This document shows positions 27,937 to 36,154 of a stretch of DNA of 47,131 nucleotides, piece by piece. Under the pieces are notes generated by a model. It did not search any database. It was not told the DNA's origin and worked only from the letters and a program-made list of their open reading frames with translations. The position numbers were made by a program, and so were the translations under genes. Positions within the stretch are counted from its first letter, which is position 1, and every line of letters begins with the position of its first letter. This DNA comes from Pleurocapsales cyanobacterium LEGE 10410 (GTDB taxonomy: Bacteria; Cyanobacteriota; Cyanobacteriia; Cyanobacteriales; Xenococcaceae): positions 1 through 47,131 of the forward strand of contig JADEXJ010000036.1 of the NCBI GenBank assembly GCA_015207195.1, given 5' to 3'.

Positions 27937-28294
27937 AGCTCCTCATCAAAAAATTGAGTATTAATTAAAAAACACGTTTAAAAGCAAATTACCGACGAAA
28001 CCAACAACAGAGCTACACCATTGACAGCTGTTTTTTTAAAGAAACAATCTGCAATAAGACACTCAACCCTGTTTGGGAATTTGTTTATAAATCTGATTGT
28101 CACTTCTAAAGAGTACAAAAAGCAGAATCGCTTAATATAGAACTTTAGATTTTCTTCCACCGAATGTTAATATCACTTCACAAATTGCAGCAGTAGTTAT
28201 TATTAATTGGATTAAAAATATGCTCTGTTGAGTAAAAAATTTTAAATTTTCTGTATGTACTGATAATTCAAGATTCAAGCTGGAATGACCAACG
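27937..28294. other. Intergenic region upstream of the lipase gene
   Basis: AT-rich and without a credible gene. A 60-codon minus-strand frame (27978-28160) starts at GTG with no ribosome-binding site and has unconvincing composition. The lipase promoter presumably lies at 27940-28100. Confidence 0.4.
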
Positions 28295-28337
28295 GTCACA
28301 GCAGGCTCCGTCTTTTTAAGGCGGAGTAATCTGTGAC
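28295..28337 (-). terminator. Hairpin directly after the 53-aa gene
   Basis: GTCACAG (28295-28301) pairs with CTGTGAC (28331-28337), with a second stem CTCCG/CGGAG inside, immediately beyond the minus-strand stop codon at 28338-28340. A smaller TGACC/GGTCA hairpin overlaps its outer end. No T-tract follows on the minus strand, so this is a 3' RNA structure more than a textbook terminator. Confidence 0.45.
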
Positions 28338-28499
28338 TTATTGATGCGCGATCGCTTGTTCGATTACAATCGTCTGATGCTTACTGGTTAGAAACTCGCT
28401 GTAATCGGCTATGGTGTCGAGTCCGATTGCGTTTAGCGTTATTTCAGCAACTGTCCAAACTGCAATATTGGCGATTAATTTGTTCCATTTAATTTCCAT
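28338..28499 (-). CDS. 53-aa small protein of the TGCATACC group
   Basis: This short frame runs from ATG at 28499 to TAA at 28338-28340. It has a good Shine-Dalgarno (AGAGGA, 7 bases before ATG). It encodes MEIKWNKLIANIAVWTVAEI followed by a polar segment ending in EQAIAHQ. The first 25 residues could form one hydrophobic helix. It is believed because the shared bipartite upstream element lies at the expected distance and its 3' hairpin abuts the stop codon. Function unknown. A 65-codon frame on the other strand lacks such support. Confidence 0.65.
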   Translation of the reverse strand: MEIKWNKLIANIAVWTVAEITLNAIGLDTIADYSEFLTSKHQTIVIEQAIAHQ

Positions 28500-28518
28500 A
28501 ATCTTGTCCTCTCGTATC

Positions 28519-28556
28519 TATAACCTATTTAGTTCTCAAGAGGCAATGGTTATGCA
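28519..28556 (-). promoter_or_regulatory. Shared bipartite element before the 53-aa gene
   Basis: Read on the minus strand: TGCATAACC, 11 bases, AGAACTA, so that the overall 27-base span equals that of the four other copies. The TGCAT block begins 57 bases before the ATG. The third block seen in the other copies is not clear here. Confidence 0.65.
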
Positions 28557-28580
28557 GATTTCCAGCGTGCCTTCAATAGC

Positions 28581-28808
28581 TTACAAATCAGGTTGCCAGG
28601 TTGAATGAGGATTGTAGATAGTTTTGATTGCATCCTGAATACAAGGGGTAGCCAAATTGCGATCCTGCTCGATAGCGATCGCATAGTCTAAATCTGGGGT
28701 AGCCGAGCAAAGTTCGGGAGTAAATTGGGCATTGCTGGGAGCGGAAACTAATACAGCAGATAGTGTCATTAAAGATGTAATGAAAGCTTGGGCATCAACA
28801 AATTTCAT
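28581..28808 (-). CDS. Small secreted protein, 75 aa
   Basis: A signal peptide (about residues 1-28, cleavage near SNAQ) is followed by 47 mature residues with two cysteines (C34, C56) that could form one disulfide. GAGG six bases before ATG supports the start. No family is recognised. It belongs to a run of four small, mostly exported, minus-strand genes that share an upstream element. Confidence 0.7.
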   Translation of the reverse strand: MKFVDAQAFITSLMTLSAVLVSAPSNAQFTPELCSATPDLDYAIAIEQDRNLATPCIQDAIKTIYNPHSTWQPDL

Positions 28809-28838
28809 AATTTACCTCAATATGTTCCTATTTCTGTT

Positions 28839-28876
28839 CTGTAGACTAATAGTTCTGAGGAAAATATAGGTATGCA
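28839..28876 (-). promoter_or_regulatory. Shared bipartite element before the 75-aa gene
   Basis: On the minus strand: TGCATACC, 12 bases, AGAACTA, 4 bases, TCTACA. TGCATACC begins 68 bases before the ATG. This copy and the one at 34346 are the closest to consensus. Confidence 0.75.
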
Positions 28877-28996
28877 AAACTATAGAGCAATCTTATTTGG
28901 GAATGGAGAGGTGGGGGTTACGAACGTCATTTTATTTGTCTTTTGTCGTTAGTCATCAGAAGAACTGCTTCTTATTGGGCTGGGAACGCAAACATC

Positions 28997-29028
28997 AAAA
29001 AAACTTCATGCCCTGGTAGAACATGAAG
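28997..29028 (-). terminator. Rho-independent terminator of the 84-aa gene
   Basis: On the minus strand CTTCATG and CATGAAG form a 7-bp stem, followed at once by seven T (28997-29003). It lies 38 bp after the stop codon of the 84-aa secreted protein gene. Confidence 0.8.
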
Positions 29029-29066
29029 CAATAAATTGGCTAGACTCAGATACGATAAAATTATTG

Positions 29067-29321
29067 TTATTGATCTAGTTGCGTTTGTCTGTTACCTCCC
29101 TGATGATAATAGTAACCAGATGAACCAGAAGGACTCATACTACAGGTAACGTTGCCATAGCTATCGACATAAGCATTGTTATATAGCAAGCAGTGCGAGG
29201 TATCGTAGACTTCGCCAGTATGGGGATTGATTCCTGTTTGAGCCGAAGCTGGTTTAACACCTGATGCGATCGCGCCTAAAGATACTAGAGTTAGGATTGC
29301 TGTAGTTTTGATTGATTTCAT
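29067..29321 (-). CDS. Small secreted protein, 84 aa
   Basis: The signal peptide (about 1-27, cleavage after KPASAQ) precedes a mature part rich in Tyr, Asn, Ser and Gly with two cysteines (HC and TC) and a Gly-Tyr-rich end (SGYYYHQGG). Such low-complexity Tyr/Gly tails are common in surface-associated proteins. It has the shared upstream element and its own terminator, so it is a monocistronic member of the set. Confidence 0.72.
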   Translation of the reverse strand: MKSIKTTAILTLVSLGAIASGVKPASAQTGINPHTGEVYDTSHCLLYNNAYVDSYGNVTCSMSPSGSSGYYYHQGGNRQTQLDQ

Positions 29322-29348
29322 GATTCGTATTGGTTGGTAGTTGTTAAT

Positions 29349-29385
29349 TGTAGTTATTTATTGCTGGAGAAGATTGGGGTATGCA
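29349..29385 (-). promoter_or_regulatory. Shared bipartite element before the 84-aa gene
   Basis: On the minus strand: TGCATACC, 12 bases, AGCAATA (a variant of AGAACTA), 4 bases, ACTACA. It begins 64 bases before the ATG. Confidence 0.65.
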
Positions 29386-29388
29386 GAA

Positions 29389-29685
29389 TTAGTTGCCCCA
29401 AATCAGGTCGAGATTTTGCTGGTGTCTTCCATCCATATCATTGATTCTTTCTTGATAAGCCTCATAACTCAAACCATAATTTTGAGTCGGATAGGCTGTA
29501 GTTCCAGCTGTAGGATAAGTAGGAAAAGTTTGACTGGAAGGATATGAAGAATATGCAGGAGTTTGAGTTACTGGATTACCATATTCTGTATTGTTAGTGT
29601 TAGAGAAGCTAGCGATCGCCATAATTCCCAAGACACCAAATAAGACTTTCTTGTTGGTGGTTTTAAAATTGAAAAGGTTTTTCAT
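29389..29685 (-). CDS. Small exported Tyr/Pro/Thr-rich protein, 98 aa
   Basis: A hydrophobic segment (about residues 12-28, KVLFGVLGIMAIASFS) acts as signal peptide or membrane anchor. It is followed by a Pro/Tyr/Ser/Thr-rich stretch (residues 35-72, PVTQTPAYSSYPSSQTFPTY) and a short charged end, AYQERINDMDGRHQQN. AGGAAG seven bases before ATG fixes the start. No family is recognised. The composition suggests a disordered surface or wall-associated protein. Confidence 0.68.
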   Translation of the reverse strand: MKNLFNFKTTNKKVLFGVLGIMAIASFSNTNNTEYGNPVTQTPAYSSYPSSQTFPTYPTAGTTAYPTQNYGLSYEAYQERINDMDGRHQQNLDLIWGN

Positions 29686-29720
29686 GGTCGTTCTTCCTAT
29701 TAGAGCGGTTTTGTTTGCTG

Positions 29721-29758
29721 TTGTAGTAACCTATTTCTGAGATGAGGTGAGGTATGCA
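29721..29758 (-). promoter_or_regulatory. Shared bipartite element before the 98-aa gene
   Basis: On the minus strand: TGCATACC, 12 bases, AGAAATA, 4 bases, ACTACA. It begins 73 bases before the ATG. Confidence 0.7.
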
Positions 29759-29833
29759 TTTGTCAAAGCAAAGATTAATCAGTTCCTAAGTCTCTAAGTC
29801 AGCCCAAACCATCTCATGATGATGCACCGTCAA

Positions 29834-30535
29834 TTAGGCATTATTCTTGGTGCAGAGATACTGCTTGATGTCTGCTACTTTATTGCTTAGAGAGGGCGAA
29901 GGATTTTCGACTGACTGTAGTTGTTGGAGAGCATCGGACCACAGTTGTCGATTGATAAAATAATCTGCTTTGGCGATCGCCAGAGCTTCGGCGGTGGCAT
30001 TTTCTCCCTGTAGCTGGGTTTCGATAGCGGTTAATTCGGTGGCGATCGCTTCACGTTCTGTCTGTTCCATCAACTTAAAGGTGATGGGTTCGTAGGTTTT
30101 GTCTGCTTTACTAAATACCCAGTCGTAAACAAATCCTGGCTGTAATTGTTCTCCTGCATAGGCGAGAGTTGTGGTATTGGGCGAGATGGTTTCTGTCCAG
30201 ATTAGCTCTCCGTCTTGTTCGTAATTGTAGTTGGCAGGGGAGCTATATAAATCAATTTTTGCTTGAGGTATAGTACCGTACATAATGAACGACGGGCGAT
30301 CGCTCCAAACAGTTTGTTCGCCTAGATTGCCTGGAGATACAAAACAGACTTCTCCCCTGGTAATTAGGCTATTTTCGGGAGATTTGAACAGACTGACAAT
30401 TCTTTCGAGGAGCGAACTAGACTTGCGCTCTGGGGCAGTCGCTCTGATTTCTCGAGCGTTAACTGCCAGTGGGAAAACGCAGCATGTGATTAAAGCAGAA
30501 CTAAGCAATAGCTTAAACAGATTTGAATTACGCAT
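29834..30535 (-). CDS. DUF928 family exported protein
   Basis: This 233-aa protein has a signal peptide (1-27, ending VNAREI). The mature part fits DUF928: CFVSPG, then WSDRPSFIMYG, a beta-sandwich-like region with FVYDWVFSKA, and a C-terminal helical repeat (about 165-225, AIAKADYFINRQLWSDALQQ) that looks TPR-like. Its start codon lies inside the last codons of the CHAT-CHASE2 gene (8-bp ATGCGTAA overlap), which indicates translational coupling. DUF928 proteins often travel with CHASE2-CHAT and DUF1822 genes in cyanobacteria; the function is unknown, but a periplasmic sensor partner of CHASE2 is a fair guess. Confidence 0.85.
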   Translation of the reverse strand: MRNSNLFKLLLSSALITCCVFPLAVNAREIRATAPERKSSSLLERIVSLFKSPENSLITRGEVCFVSPGNLGEQTVWSDRPSFIMYGTIPQAKIDLYSSPANYNYEQDGELIWTETISPNTTTLAYAGEQLQPGFVYDWVFSKADKTYEPITFKLMEQTEREAIATELTAIETQLQGENATAEALAIAKADYFINRQLWSDALQQLQSVENPSPSLSNKVADIKQYLCTKNNA

Positions 30536-32909
30536 GATTTTTGTTAATTGACGGTAGTATGTAAGCCCAAATAGCTACGGATGGCAGCAGCCAGGGAATT
30601 AAAATAGCTCCAGAAATATATAGTTGTAGTCCTACTAAACCATAAATAATTGTAGTACCCAGCATCAGCATTAAGATCGAGCGAGGCTTAATAGTTCGTT
30701 TTGCCAAACCGAGTTTAATTCCCTTGGCAATCAATAGGGCAGTCAATACCATTCCTAGTTCGGGAATTGGTATGACTAGACGACGCTCTAAAAAATGATG
30801 TGTCATGTATGCCAAAAACTCGGAGCCTGTGAAGGGTGTCCCATTAAGGTCTAGCCGTCTTTCGGGCTGCCAATAACCAACCGCCGAAGGAGTCGCAAAA
30901 TTATCGGACCCCTGAGTCAATCCTGCTTCGCTATATCCCCCCGAACCAATAATGATTATCTGCTGACTAAAATCGGCTTGATCGCCTGATAAAAGCTGCC
31001 AGGCAGGTAGACGGTTGTACACCAGATTGGGCGGTAGGGAAAAATCTTCAATCGGACGCAGCCACTGTTGACCGAGATACTGCACCACTTTGGTTAGAGG
31101 AGAAAGTTTGGTTTGCCTAAAAAATTCGTATTGGGGACGATCTTTGAGATAGGCATACAGGGAGTTACGTAAATTAGCTTGACTTTTAATTTGAGGCGAT
31201 GGGAAAGCTGAATCTTGAGCAACCGCTTGAGTTGCTGCCAACAAATAGGCAAAAGGACAGGCGCGATCGCAATTCTCCGACGACGGTAGACTTAGATACA
31301 GATGGGGTAAACTGTCGGTGGTATATCCCTGCAAAGTCCAGTTGGGGCTGGCGATGCCCGTTTGGGGGGTGACTCCCAGTTCCGTTCCGTCTAGTTGTTT
31401 GACTGCACCAAAAATAAACCAGGTTTGATTTTGCGCGACGGCATCTTGCACCGAACGAGCTAGTATTGAGTCGTTGTTGGGTTGAGGGCGATCCAATAGA
31501 TAGTCGATGCCAATAATTTTGGCATCCGCAGCCACCAGGCGATCGATTAGGCTTGCTAGATAACGGCGATTCATGGGTACGGGGCGTTCGATTCCCGCTT
31601 TGGTCAATGACTGTTCGTCGATGTGTACTATGGTTACTGGAGCTTTGGTCGTCGGGATCTGTCCCGTTACATCTCGATAAATCGCCTGTGCCAGGGTTCG
31701 CTTATCTAATAGATAATTCTGTAGCGGAGGGAAAATACTCAACAGACAGAGAGTGCTGGCGATCATCGCCTCGGTGCGGGTAGGCAACCATTTTTTGACC
31801 CGTTGCTTCCAGCCCCAAGGTTCGATCCGAAATAGCTTGGCTTCGGGATGACAAAACAGGGAAGGAACTAAATAAGCCGAAGGATAGGTTAAGTTCTGCT
31901 CTTGTTTGAGATGTTGCTCGGCACTGGTCAAAGCCTGCTGCACGTTTTGATGGTTTGCCAGAGCCTGGAGAAACTGAATCAGAAAGACTTGAGCCACCTG
32001 ATTGTGGATCGGCTCTCGCATTACCGCCACTTGGTTTAACCCCAAATCGATTAAGGAGTTGGCAATACTCAAACCACTACAGGAATTAAATAAAGCAAAC
32101 TGCAAGCCATTAGTTAGGGCAATCTTTAACTGCTTGGCAATTTCGCCGATTGAAAGAGCAATTTTCGGCGCGATCGCCAGTTCACCTCCCGTAATCGCCG
32201 TTTCGTTGCTGTGTCCTGCAAAAAACAAGACTGACCAGCCTTGAGGATCGCTCAGTGCTGTTTGAATCTGCCGTTTGATTGACGCTGCTGGCTGCTGGGG
32301 TTGCCAGGTAACTATTACTATTTCGGCTACCTGCTGGAGAAAGTTAAGCGAATCGCGATCGCCCTTTAAGTCCAGTCCCGTATCGTCGCCCAAGATCGCC
32401 AAAATACGGGGTTTGCCAGAGCGTCTGGAAGTATTGTTGGGGTTAGTAATATGACGCGGGCTACGAGCGATCGCTACCTCACGACCAAATTCTGCCCCCA
32501 GTTCCCAGGTTTCCCAGGGCAGTCTTTCTAGTTCCCCACTACAGGTTAGAAACAAACTAATTTTGGTGCGTTCTGGGCTGCCTTCACTGGCAATTTTCGC
32601 CCTAATTTCGTATAGTTCTGCTCGTCGTAGCCAACGGTGAAATTCTAGCAACAACTGAGCTTCTGCCTGGACTAACTGGCGATGCCAATCTTTCCGCAGA
32701 CTGATTTCACCGCGATCGTTTTTGGGTTGGCGTACTCTGGCTCTAAGTGCCGTTTTATAGAAGTTTAAATAGGCGTTACGCCATGTCTGATATAGCTGAG
32801 ATAGTGTATCGGGATAGGGCAAAATCGTTGAGGTTTGCTGTCCTTTGCCCCAGGTTAGTTTAAAAAGACAGGTACGCTCTATTCGCTGGATTTCTAGCTG
32901 GAATTTCAT
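30528..32909 (-). CDS. CHAT protease-like domain fused to CHASE2 sensor
   Basis: This is a 793-aa protein if it starts at ATG 32909 (an in-frame TTG at 32918 is less likely). Residues 1-360 are a CHAT domain, a caspase-like peptidase: the catalytic dyad is intact as H233 in LFFAGHS and C277 in FNSCSG. A transmembrane helix at about 381-400 leads to a periplasmic CHASE2 sensor domain (about 400-690, with VTIVHIDEQS, IIGIDYLLDRP and IIIIGSGG). Two to three C-terminal transmembrane helices (about 700-785) close the protein. The likely logic is an outside signal controlling a cytosolic protease. It is the second gene of a three-gene operon. Confidence 0.9.
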   Translation of the reverse strand: MKFQLEIQRIERTCLFKLTWGKGQQTSTILPYPDTLSQLYQTWRNAYLNFYKTALRARVRQPKNDRGEISLRKDWHRQLVQAEAQLLLEFHRWLRRAELYEIRAKIASEGSPERTKISLFLTCSGELERLPWETWELGAEFGREVAIARSPRHITNPNNTSRRSGKPRILAILGDDTGLDLKGDRDSLNFLQQVAEIVIVTWQPQQPAASIKRQIQTALSDPQGWSVLFFAGHSNETAITGGELAIAPKIALSIGEIAKQLKIALTNGLQFALFNSCSGLSIANSLIDLGLNQVAVMREPIHNQVAQVFLIQFLQALANHQNVQQALTSAEQHLKQEQNLTYPSAYLVPSLFCHPEAKLFRIEPWGWKQRVKKWLPTRTEAMIASTLCLLSIFPPLQNYLLDKRTLAQAIYRDVTGQIPTTKAPVTIVHIDEQSLTKAGIERPVPMNRRYLASLIDRLVAADAKIIGIDYLLDRPQPNNDSILARSVQDAVAQNQTWFIFGAVKQLDGTELGVTPQTGIASPNWTLQGYTTDSLPHLYLSLPSSENCDRACPFAYLLAATQAVAQDSAFPSPQIKSQANLRNSLYAYLKDRPQYEFFRQTKLSPLTKVVQYLGQQWLRPIEDFSLPPNLVYNRLPAWQLLSGDQADFSQQIIIIGSGGYSEAGLTQGSDNFATPSAVGYWQPERRLDLNGTPFTGSEFLAYMTHHFLERRLVIPIPELGMVLTALLIAKGIKLGLAKRTIKPRSILMLMLGTTIIYGLVGLQLYISGAILIPWLLPSVAIWAYILPSINKNHA

Positions 32910-32969
32910 TGCGAACAATTAATAGTTTGAAGCTTTTAGCTTTTAGCTTTATTTCTGGTCAATTCCTTA

Positions 32970-34316
32970 TTAATTAAAAGCAAAACTGGGGAATGTAAAA
33001 GTCGTACCATCGGTCAAAATAACCCTGACGCTAAACTGTTCTTCTAGTTCGCCAATTGCCTGAATGTAAATATAAGAGTCTGCCGTGTCTTCGGCAACCA
33101 GCCTGTCATCTAGCACCGTATCACCTTCGGCTAATTCCAACTTTAACCCTTGGGGTAGATAATTATTTGGTTTGGCACCCAACACCAGCAGCAGAGTCCA
33201 TTCGGGCGTTCCTGGGGTTTCTTCAATCTCCCAAGTAACTGCAAACAAGCGTAGTTCGTGGTTAGCCAGATTAAAGTCCTGACAGGCTCCACGAGCAGTT
33301 TCGGGAATCTCTTCACCGCTGTCTCTTAGCTGAGTGATAATTGCTTCAAATTCTTCAGCAGGAGTTTCTCGGCTCACAACCTGTAGATCCCGTAGACCAC
33401 TCGGAGCAAGTGCAGGGGCGGGTAACAGCGTCCAGGCAAGATTCTGTGCCAGTTCGTCTAATTCGTTAGATAACCAAGATTTGACGTTAATTGCACTTTG
33501 AGTAACTTCAGCAACAGCGGTGTTGAGGCGATCGCGCAATCCTGCCAAAGCGGTTCTCGGAGTCGGTTGAGTTGTCTGTAGCTCATAAAGCCAGTCGAGT
33601 AGCTCGGGGTTGCTGAGAATTGGGGCTGCTTGCGACCAATTTAATACTTCCTGTAGAGCTGCACCAGACTGTAACCGAGGAATTAAAGGTTCTAGCTGGC
33701 TGAGGATATTATCGGCTGCTGTTGTCGTCGCAGGGATGGGGATAACGCTCGGCGACAAACATCTTAGACACAACAATAGATCGTCAGGTGGGGTGTTAAA
33801 CCAAACCCAAGGTATTTGATAAGTCCAGTCTGCATCGGCAGTCAGATTAACGGTTTGTTTGCGTCTAATAATTTCTTCATAGCTAATAAAACGCTCGATA
33901 CTGACTTCGGCTTGTTCTTCTACCACATTGACCAAAACATAAAAATGTGAGGCATATTCTGGAAGATCGATTACGGCACGGTCAATCGCGATCGCCTCAT
34001 CAAACACTACACCATTAGTTAACAAACAGATCTTGTATTCACCGACGGTTAGATTAAAAACTCCATCAATATAGTTAGCATAGCTCGGCTGCATCACCGA
34101 GCAGTTGGCATCATCAATCACTAAAGAATCATCTCTTTCCGCCAACCAGGTTTCAAAACCAAACAAAGCCAGAGCGTTGAGGTATGTCTGCCATTGCCGT
34201 TCGGAATCGAGCAGGCGATCGCTCAGTTCGACGGCACGATCTACCTGTGCGGAAGATAGCTCGATCCCCGTTTCCAAGAATGATTCAAATTCTAGTGCCA
34301 GATTATAGTTAGTCAT
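32970..34316 (-). CDS. DUF1822 family protein
   Basis: This 448-aa, acidic, soluble protein opens with the typical DUF1822 segment (LALEFESFLETGIELS then ALFGFETWLAERD), a beta-rich N-terminal half and a Pro/Leu-rich helical middle (about 200-300). There is no enzyme motif. It is the first gene of the operon, 60 bp before the CHAT-CHASE2 gene, and carries the shared bipartite element 67 bases before its ATG. Cyanobacterial DUF1822 genes commonly sit next to CHASE2-CHAT genes; the biochemical role is unknown. It might be the target of the CHAT protease. Confidence 0.85.
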   Translation of the reverse strand: MTNYNLALEFESFLETGIELSSAQVDRAVELSDRLLDSERQWQTYLNALALFGFETWLAERDDSLVIDDANCSVMQPSYANYIDGVFNLTVGEYKICLLTNGVVFDEAIAIDRAVIDLPEYASHFYVLVNVVEEQAEVSIERFISYEEIIRRKQTVNLTADADWTYQIPWVWFNTPPDDLLLCLRCLSPSVIPIPATTTAADNILSQLEPLIPRLQSGAALQEVLNWSQAAPILSNPELLDWLYELQTTQPTPRTALAGLRDRLNTAVAEVTQSAINVKSWLSNELDELAQNLAWTLLPAPALAPSGLRDLQVVSRETPAEEFEAIITQLRDSGEEIPETARGACQDFNLANHELRLFAVTWEIEETPGTPEWTLLLVLGAKPNNYLPQGLKLELAEGDTVLDDRLVAEDTADSYIYIQAIGELEEQFSVRVILTDGTTFTFPSFAFN

Positions 34317-34345
34317 AATAGTTTTTTTAATTAGTTCAACTCAGC

Positions 34346-34383
34346 TTGTAGATTCTTAGTTCTCAAAGCTGTCGGGGTATGCA
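34346..34383 (-). promoter_or_regulatory. Shared bipartite element before the DUF1822-CHAT-DUF928 operon
   Basis: On the minus strand: TGCATACC, 12 bases, AGAACTA, 4 bases, TCTACA. It begins 67 bases before the DUF1822 ATG and just downstream of the sigma-like gene stop, so the operon has its own start rather than only read-through. Confidence 0.75.
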
Positions 34384-34408
34384 ACAAAAATAAGTTTGAT
34401 TAATGGTA

Positions 34409-35800
34409 TTAATGGTAACGGTCGAGATAAGCGCAAATCCGCTGGGCTAAAATACTTTGGGTGCTATCGGCAATGCTAACTTCTTTTTCTGCTTCATCCA
34501 GCACCAGATCTATTTGCTCTCCCAAAGCCTTCTCGATCTCTTGCTCTCTTTGTTTTAATGATTCAAAATCGCTCAATTTTATCTGAGTCAACGTCCAGTT
34601 GCGCATCGATCGCAACATACTGTGGCGAATGTCTGCTCTTAGTTCTTTTAGCTTGAGCAACCGTGTTACCTGATACTGCGCCTGTAAATCAATTTTTGGC
34701 GCGATCGCACTCATCGATTCTCCTTGACAGTGAAATAATTCTAGGGCGGTGGTAAACTGCGGTGCTTTGGCTGCTTTTTTACCCTTAAACTTCCTCAAGC
34801 GAGTGGTAATCACCTCCTCGATCGAGCTATCTAAGCTTTGTTGAAACTGTTGTTGGTAAGACTGGAGAAAACTGCTACGCTCTTCACTATCATCTGCTTC
34901 ATTACTCACCACCGCAGCCTGCATCCCTTCCGTATTTTTCGCTGCATTGTCCAAAGACTCTTGTTTCATTCTGCCTCCCCGAACCTGAATCCGATACTCT
35001 CGAAGCTGTTCGGCTAAAAGCTCTAGCCGTGACAGGGTTTGTGATGGCGATAAAACTAAATCCTGTTGCTCGATTAGGGCGGAAATTCTAGTTAACTGTT
35101 CGGCGGTAGGTGTTTGACACTTGCCCCCCTTTCCCTGGCGATTCTTGAGGCGATCGCGACGATATACCGCATGATAACCAGCAAGTAATATTTGAGCTTG
35201 TTCGATCTCCGTCGGTGTCAGGTTATGAAACTCCGACAGGATTCGGGCAACCTGCTTGGTGTTAGTATCGTTCAAGATTGCCCAGTTGCTGATAAAATAA
35301 ACTCCCTGCTCCAATAAAAAACGCTGGAGTTCGCGATTTTGCTTAACGTACCTGGAAGTCCAAGTGGCAAGATTGGCTTTTTTCGGCTCGAAAGTCTCTA
35401 GAATTTCTACCGCTAAAGGCTTATATCTACTCTTAGTTGCTGAAGAATGTCTTACAGAATGGCGATCGTCTAAAGTATCGTTAAGAGTGTAAATAAAAAG
35501 GTCGTTACGACTAAAGCCATGTTCTCTACCAAACTGCATATCTAATTGAATGCAGACTTGTCTAATCTGATGGGAGATAAAGCAACGCAAACATCTTTCT
35601 GCTTTGATGCCTGTCTCTTGGTAGCTGTTCTTTGCCACCATTAAATCGCTTTGAATTGAAACATCCGTGACGTTTTCATCGTCGCTGGTACAGGGAAATT
35701 GCTCTTGAAAAAAATTTTTTGCCTGACTTATTTCCGTTATTTTAATCTTTCCCGAACTGTCAAGTCTGACTAAATTCCAATATTTAGATGCTGTTCTCAT
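34409..35800 (-). CDS. Divergent sigma-70-like protein
   Basis: This 463-aa protein starts at ATG 35800. Residues 66-190 look like sigma region 2: the helix AERCLRCFISHQIRQVC, then LATWTSRYVKQNRELQRFLL and GVYFISNWAILNDT, equivalent to the promoter-melting and -10-reading segment. A linker of 150 residues follows, with low-complexity Glu/Ser and Lys/Ala stretches. Residues 349-395 (ALELFHCQGESMSAIAPKID then QYQVTRLLKLKELRADI) form a region 4-like helix-turn-helix. Canonical sigma factors are not this spread out, so it is a lineage-specific type and the call is moderate. It is directly upstream of the operon and small genes that share one promoter-like element, which it may recognise. Confidence 0.7.
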   Translation of the reverse strand: MRTASKYWNLVRLDSSGKIKITEISQAKNFFQEQFPCTSDDENVTDVSIQSDLMVAKNSYQETGIKAERCLRCFISHQIRQVCIQLDMQFGREHGFSRNDLFIYTLNDTLDDRHSVRHSSATKSRYKPLAVEILETFEPKKANLATWTSRYVKQNRELQRFLLEQGVYFISNWAILNDTNTKQVARILSEFHNLTPTEIEQAQILLAGYHAVYRRDRLKNRQGKGGKCQTPTAEQLTRISALIEQQDLVLSPSQTLSRLELLAEQLREYRIQVRGGRMKQESLDNAAKNTEGMQAAVVSNEADDSEERSSFLQSYQQQFQQSLDSSIEEVITTRLRKFKGKKAAKAPQFTTALELFHCQGESMSAIAPKIDLQAQYQVTRLLKLKELRADIRHSMLRSMRNWTLTQIKLSDFESLKQREQEIEKALGEQIDLVLDEAEKEVSIADSTQSILAQRICAYLDRYH

Positions 35801-35957
35801 CAATATTTAGAAGTAAATGATTAAAATTGCAGTGTAAACCAAAAGATGTACCAAATAAAAGGAGTTCTATTGGCAAAAATTCAAAAATGCGTCTTACAAT
35901 TGAAATTTTTTGATTTCATTTAATTTAATAATCAATACAAGTCTGGTTGGTCTGGCA

Positions 35958-36110
35958 ATGGTAAACTGTTTGACATCGATCGCTTTACCCAGTCTCGCTC
36001 AGTGTCCCAACCCTACTTAAAATCAGACTTCGGCGACACAAGCCGAACCTACAACAATCAAACAAGCTGCTCCAGAACAGGCAGCCCCTCATAACCACAG
36101 AGAATTATAA
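35958..36110 (+). pseudogene. Small secreted protein with an internal stop
   Basis: From ATG 35958 the frame encodes a signal-like start (LTSIALPSLAQ) and CPNPT, then hits TAA at 36018-36020; the same frame continues as NQTSATQAEPTTIKQAAPEQ to a stop at 36108-36110. A single C-to-T change of a Gln codon would explain it. The reading is tentative because the frame is short and has no clear ribosome-binding site. The rest of the 354-bp gap before the protease gene shows nothing recognisable. Confidence 0.35.
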
Positions 36111-36154
36111 GCAAGTGTTGCGGTCGAACAGAATGAAAATTCGCCGAAGTCAGT

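Noticed and set aside
27978-28160. 60-codon minus-strand frame before the lipase gene
   Set aside because: GTG start with no ribosome-binding site and an unconvincing mixture of hydrophobic and basic residues.
28411-28608. 65-codon plus-strand frame
   Set aside because: It opposes the 53-aa minus-strand gene, which has a ribosome-binding site, shared element and 3' hairpin.
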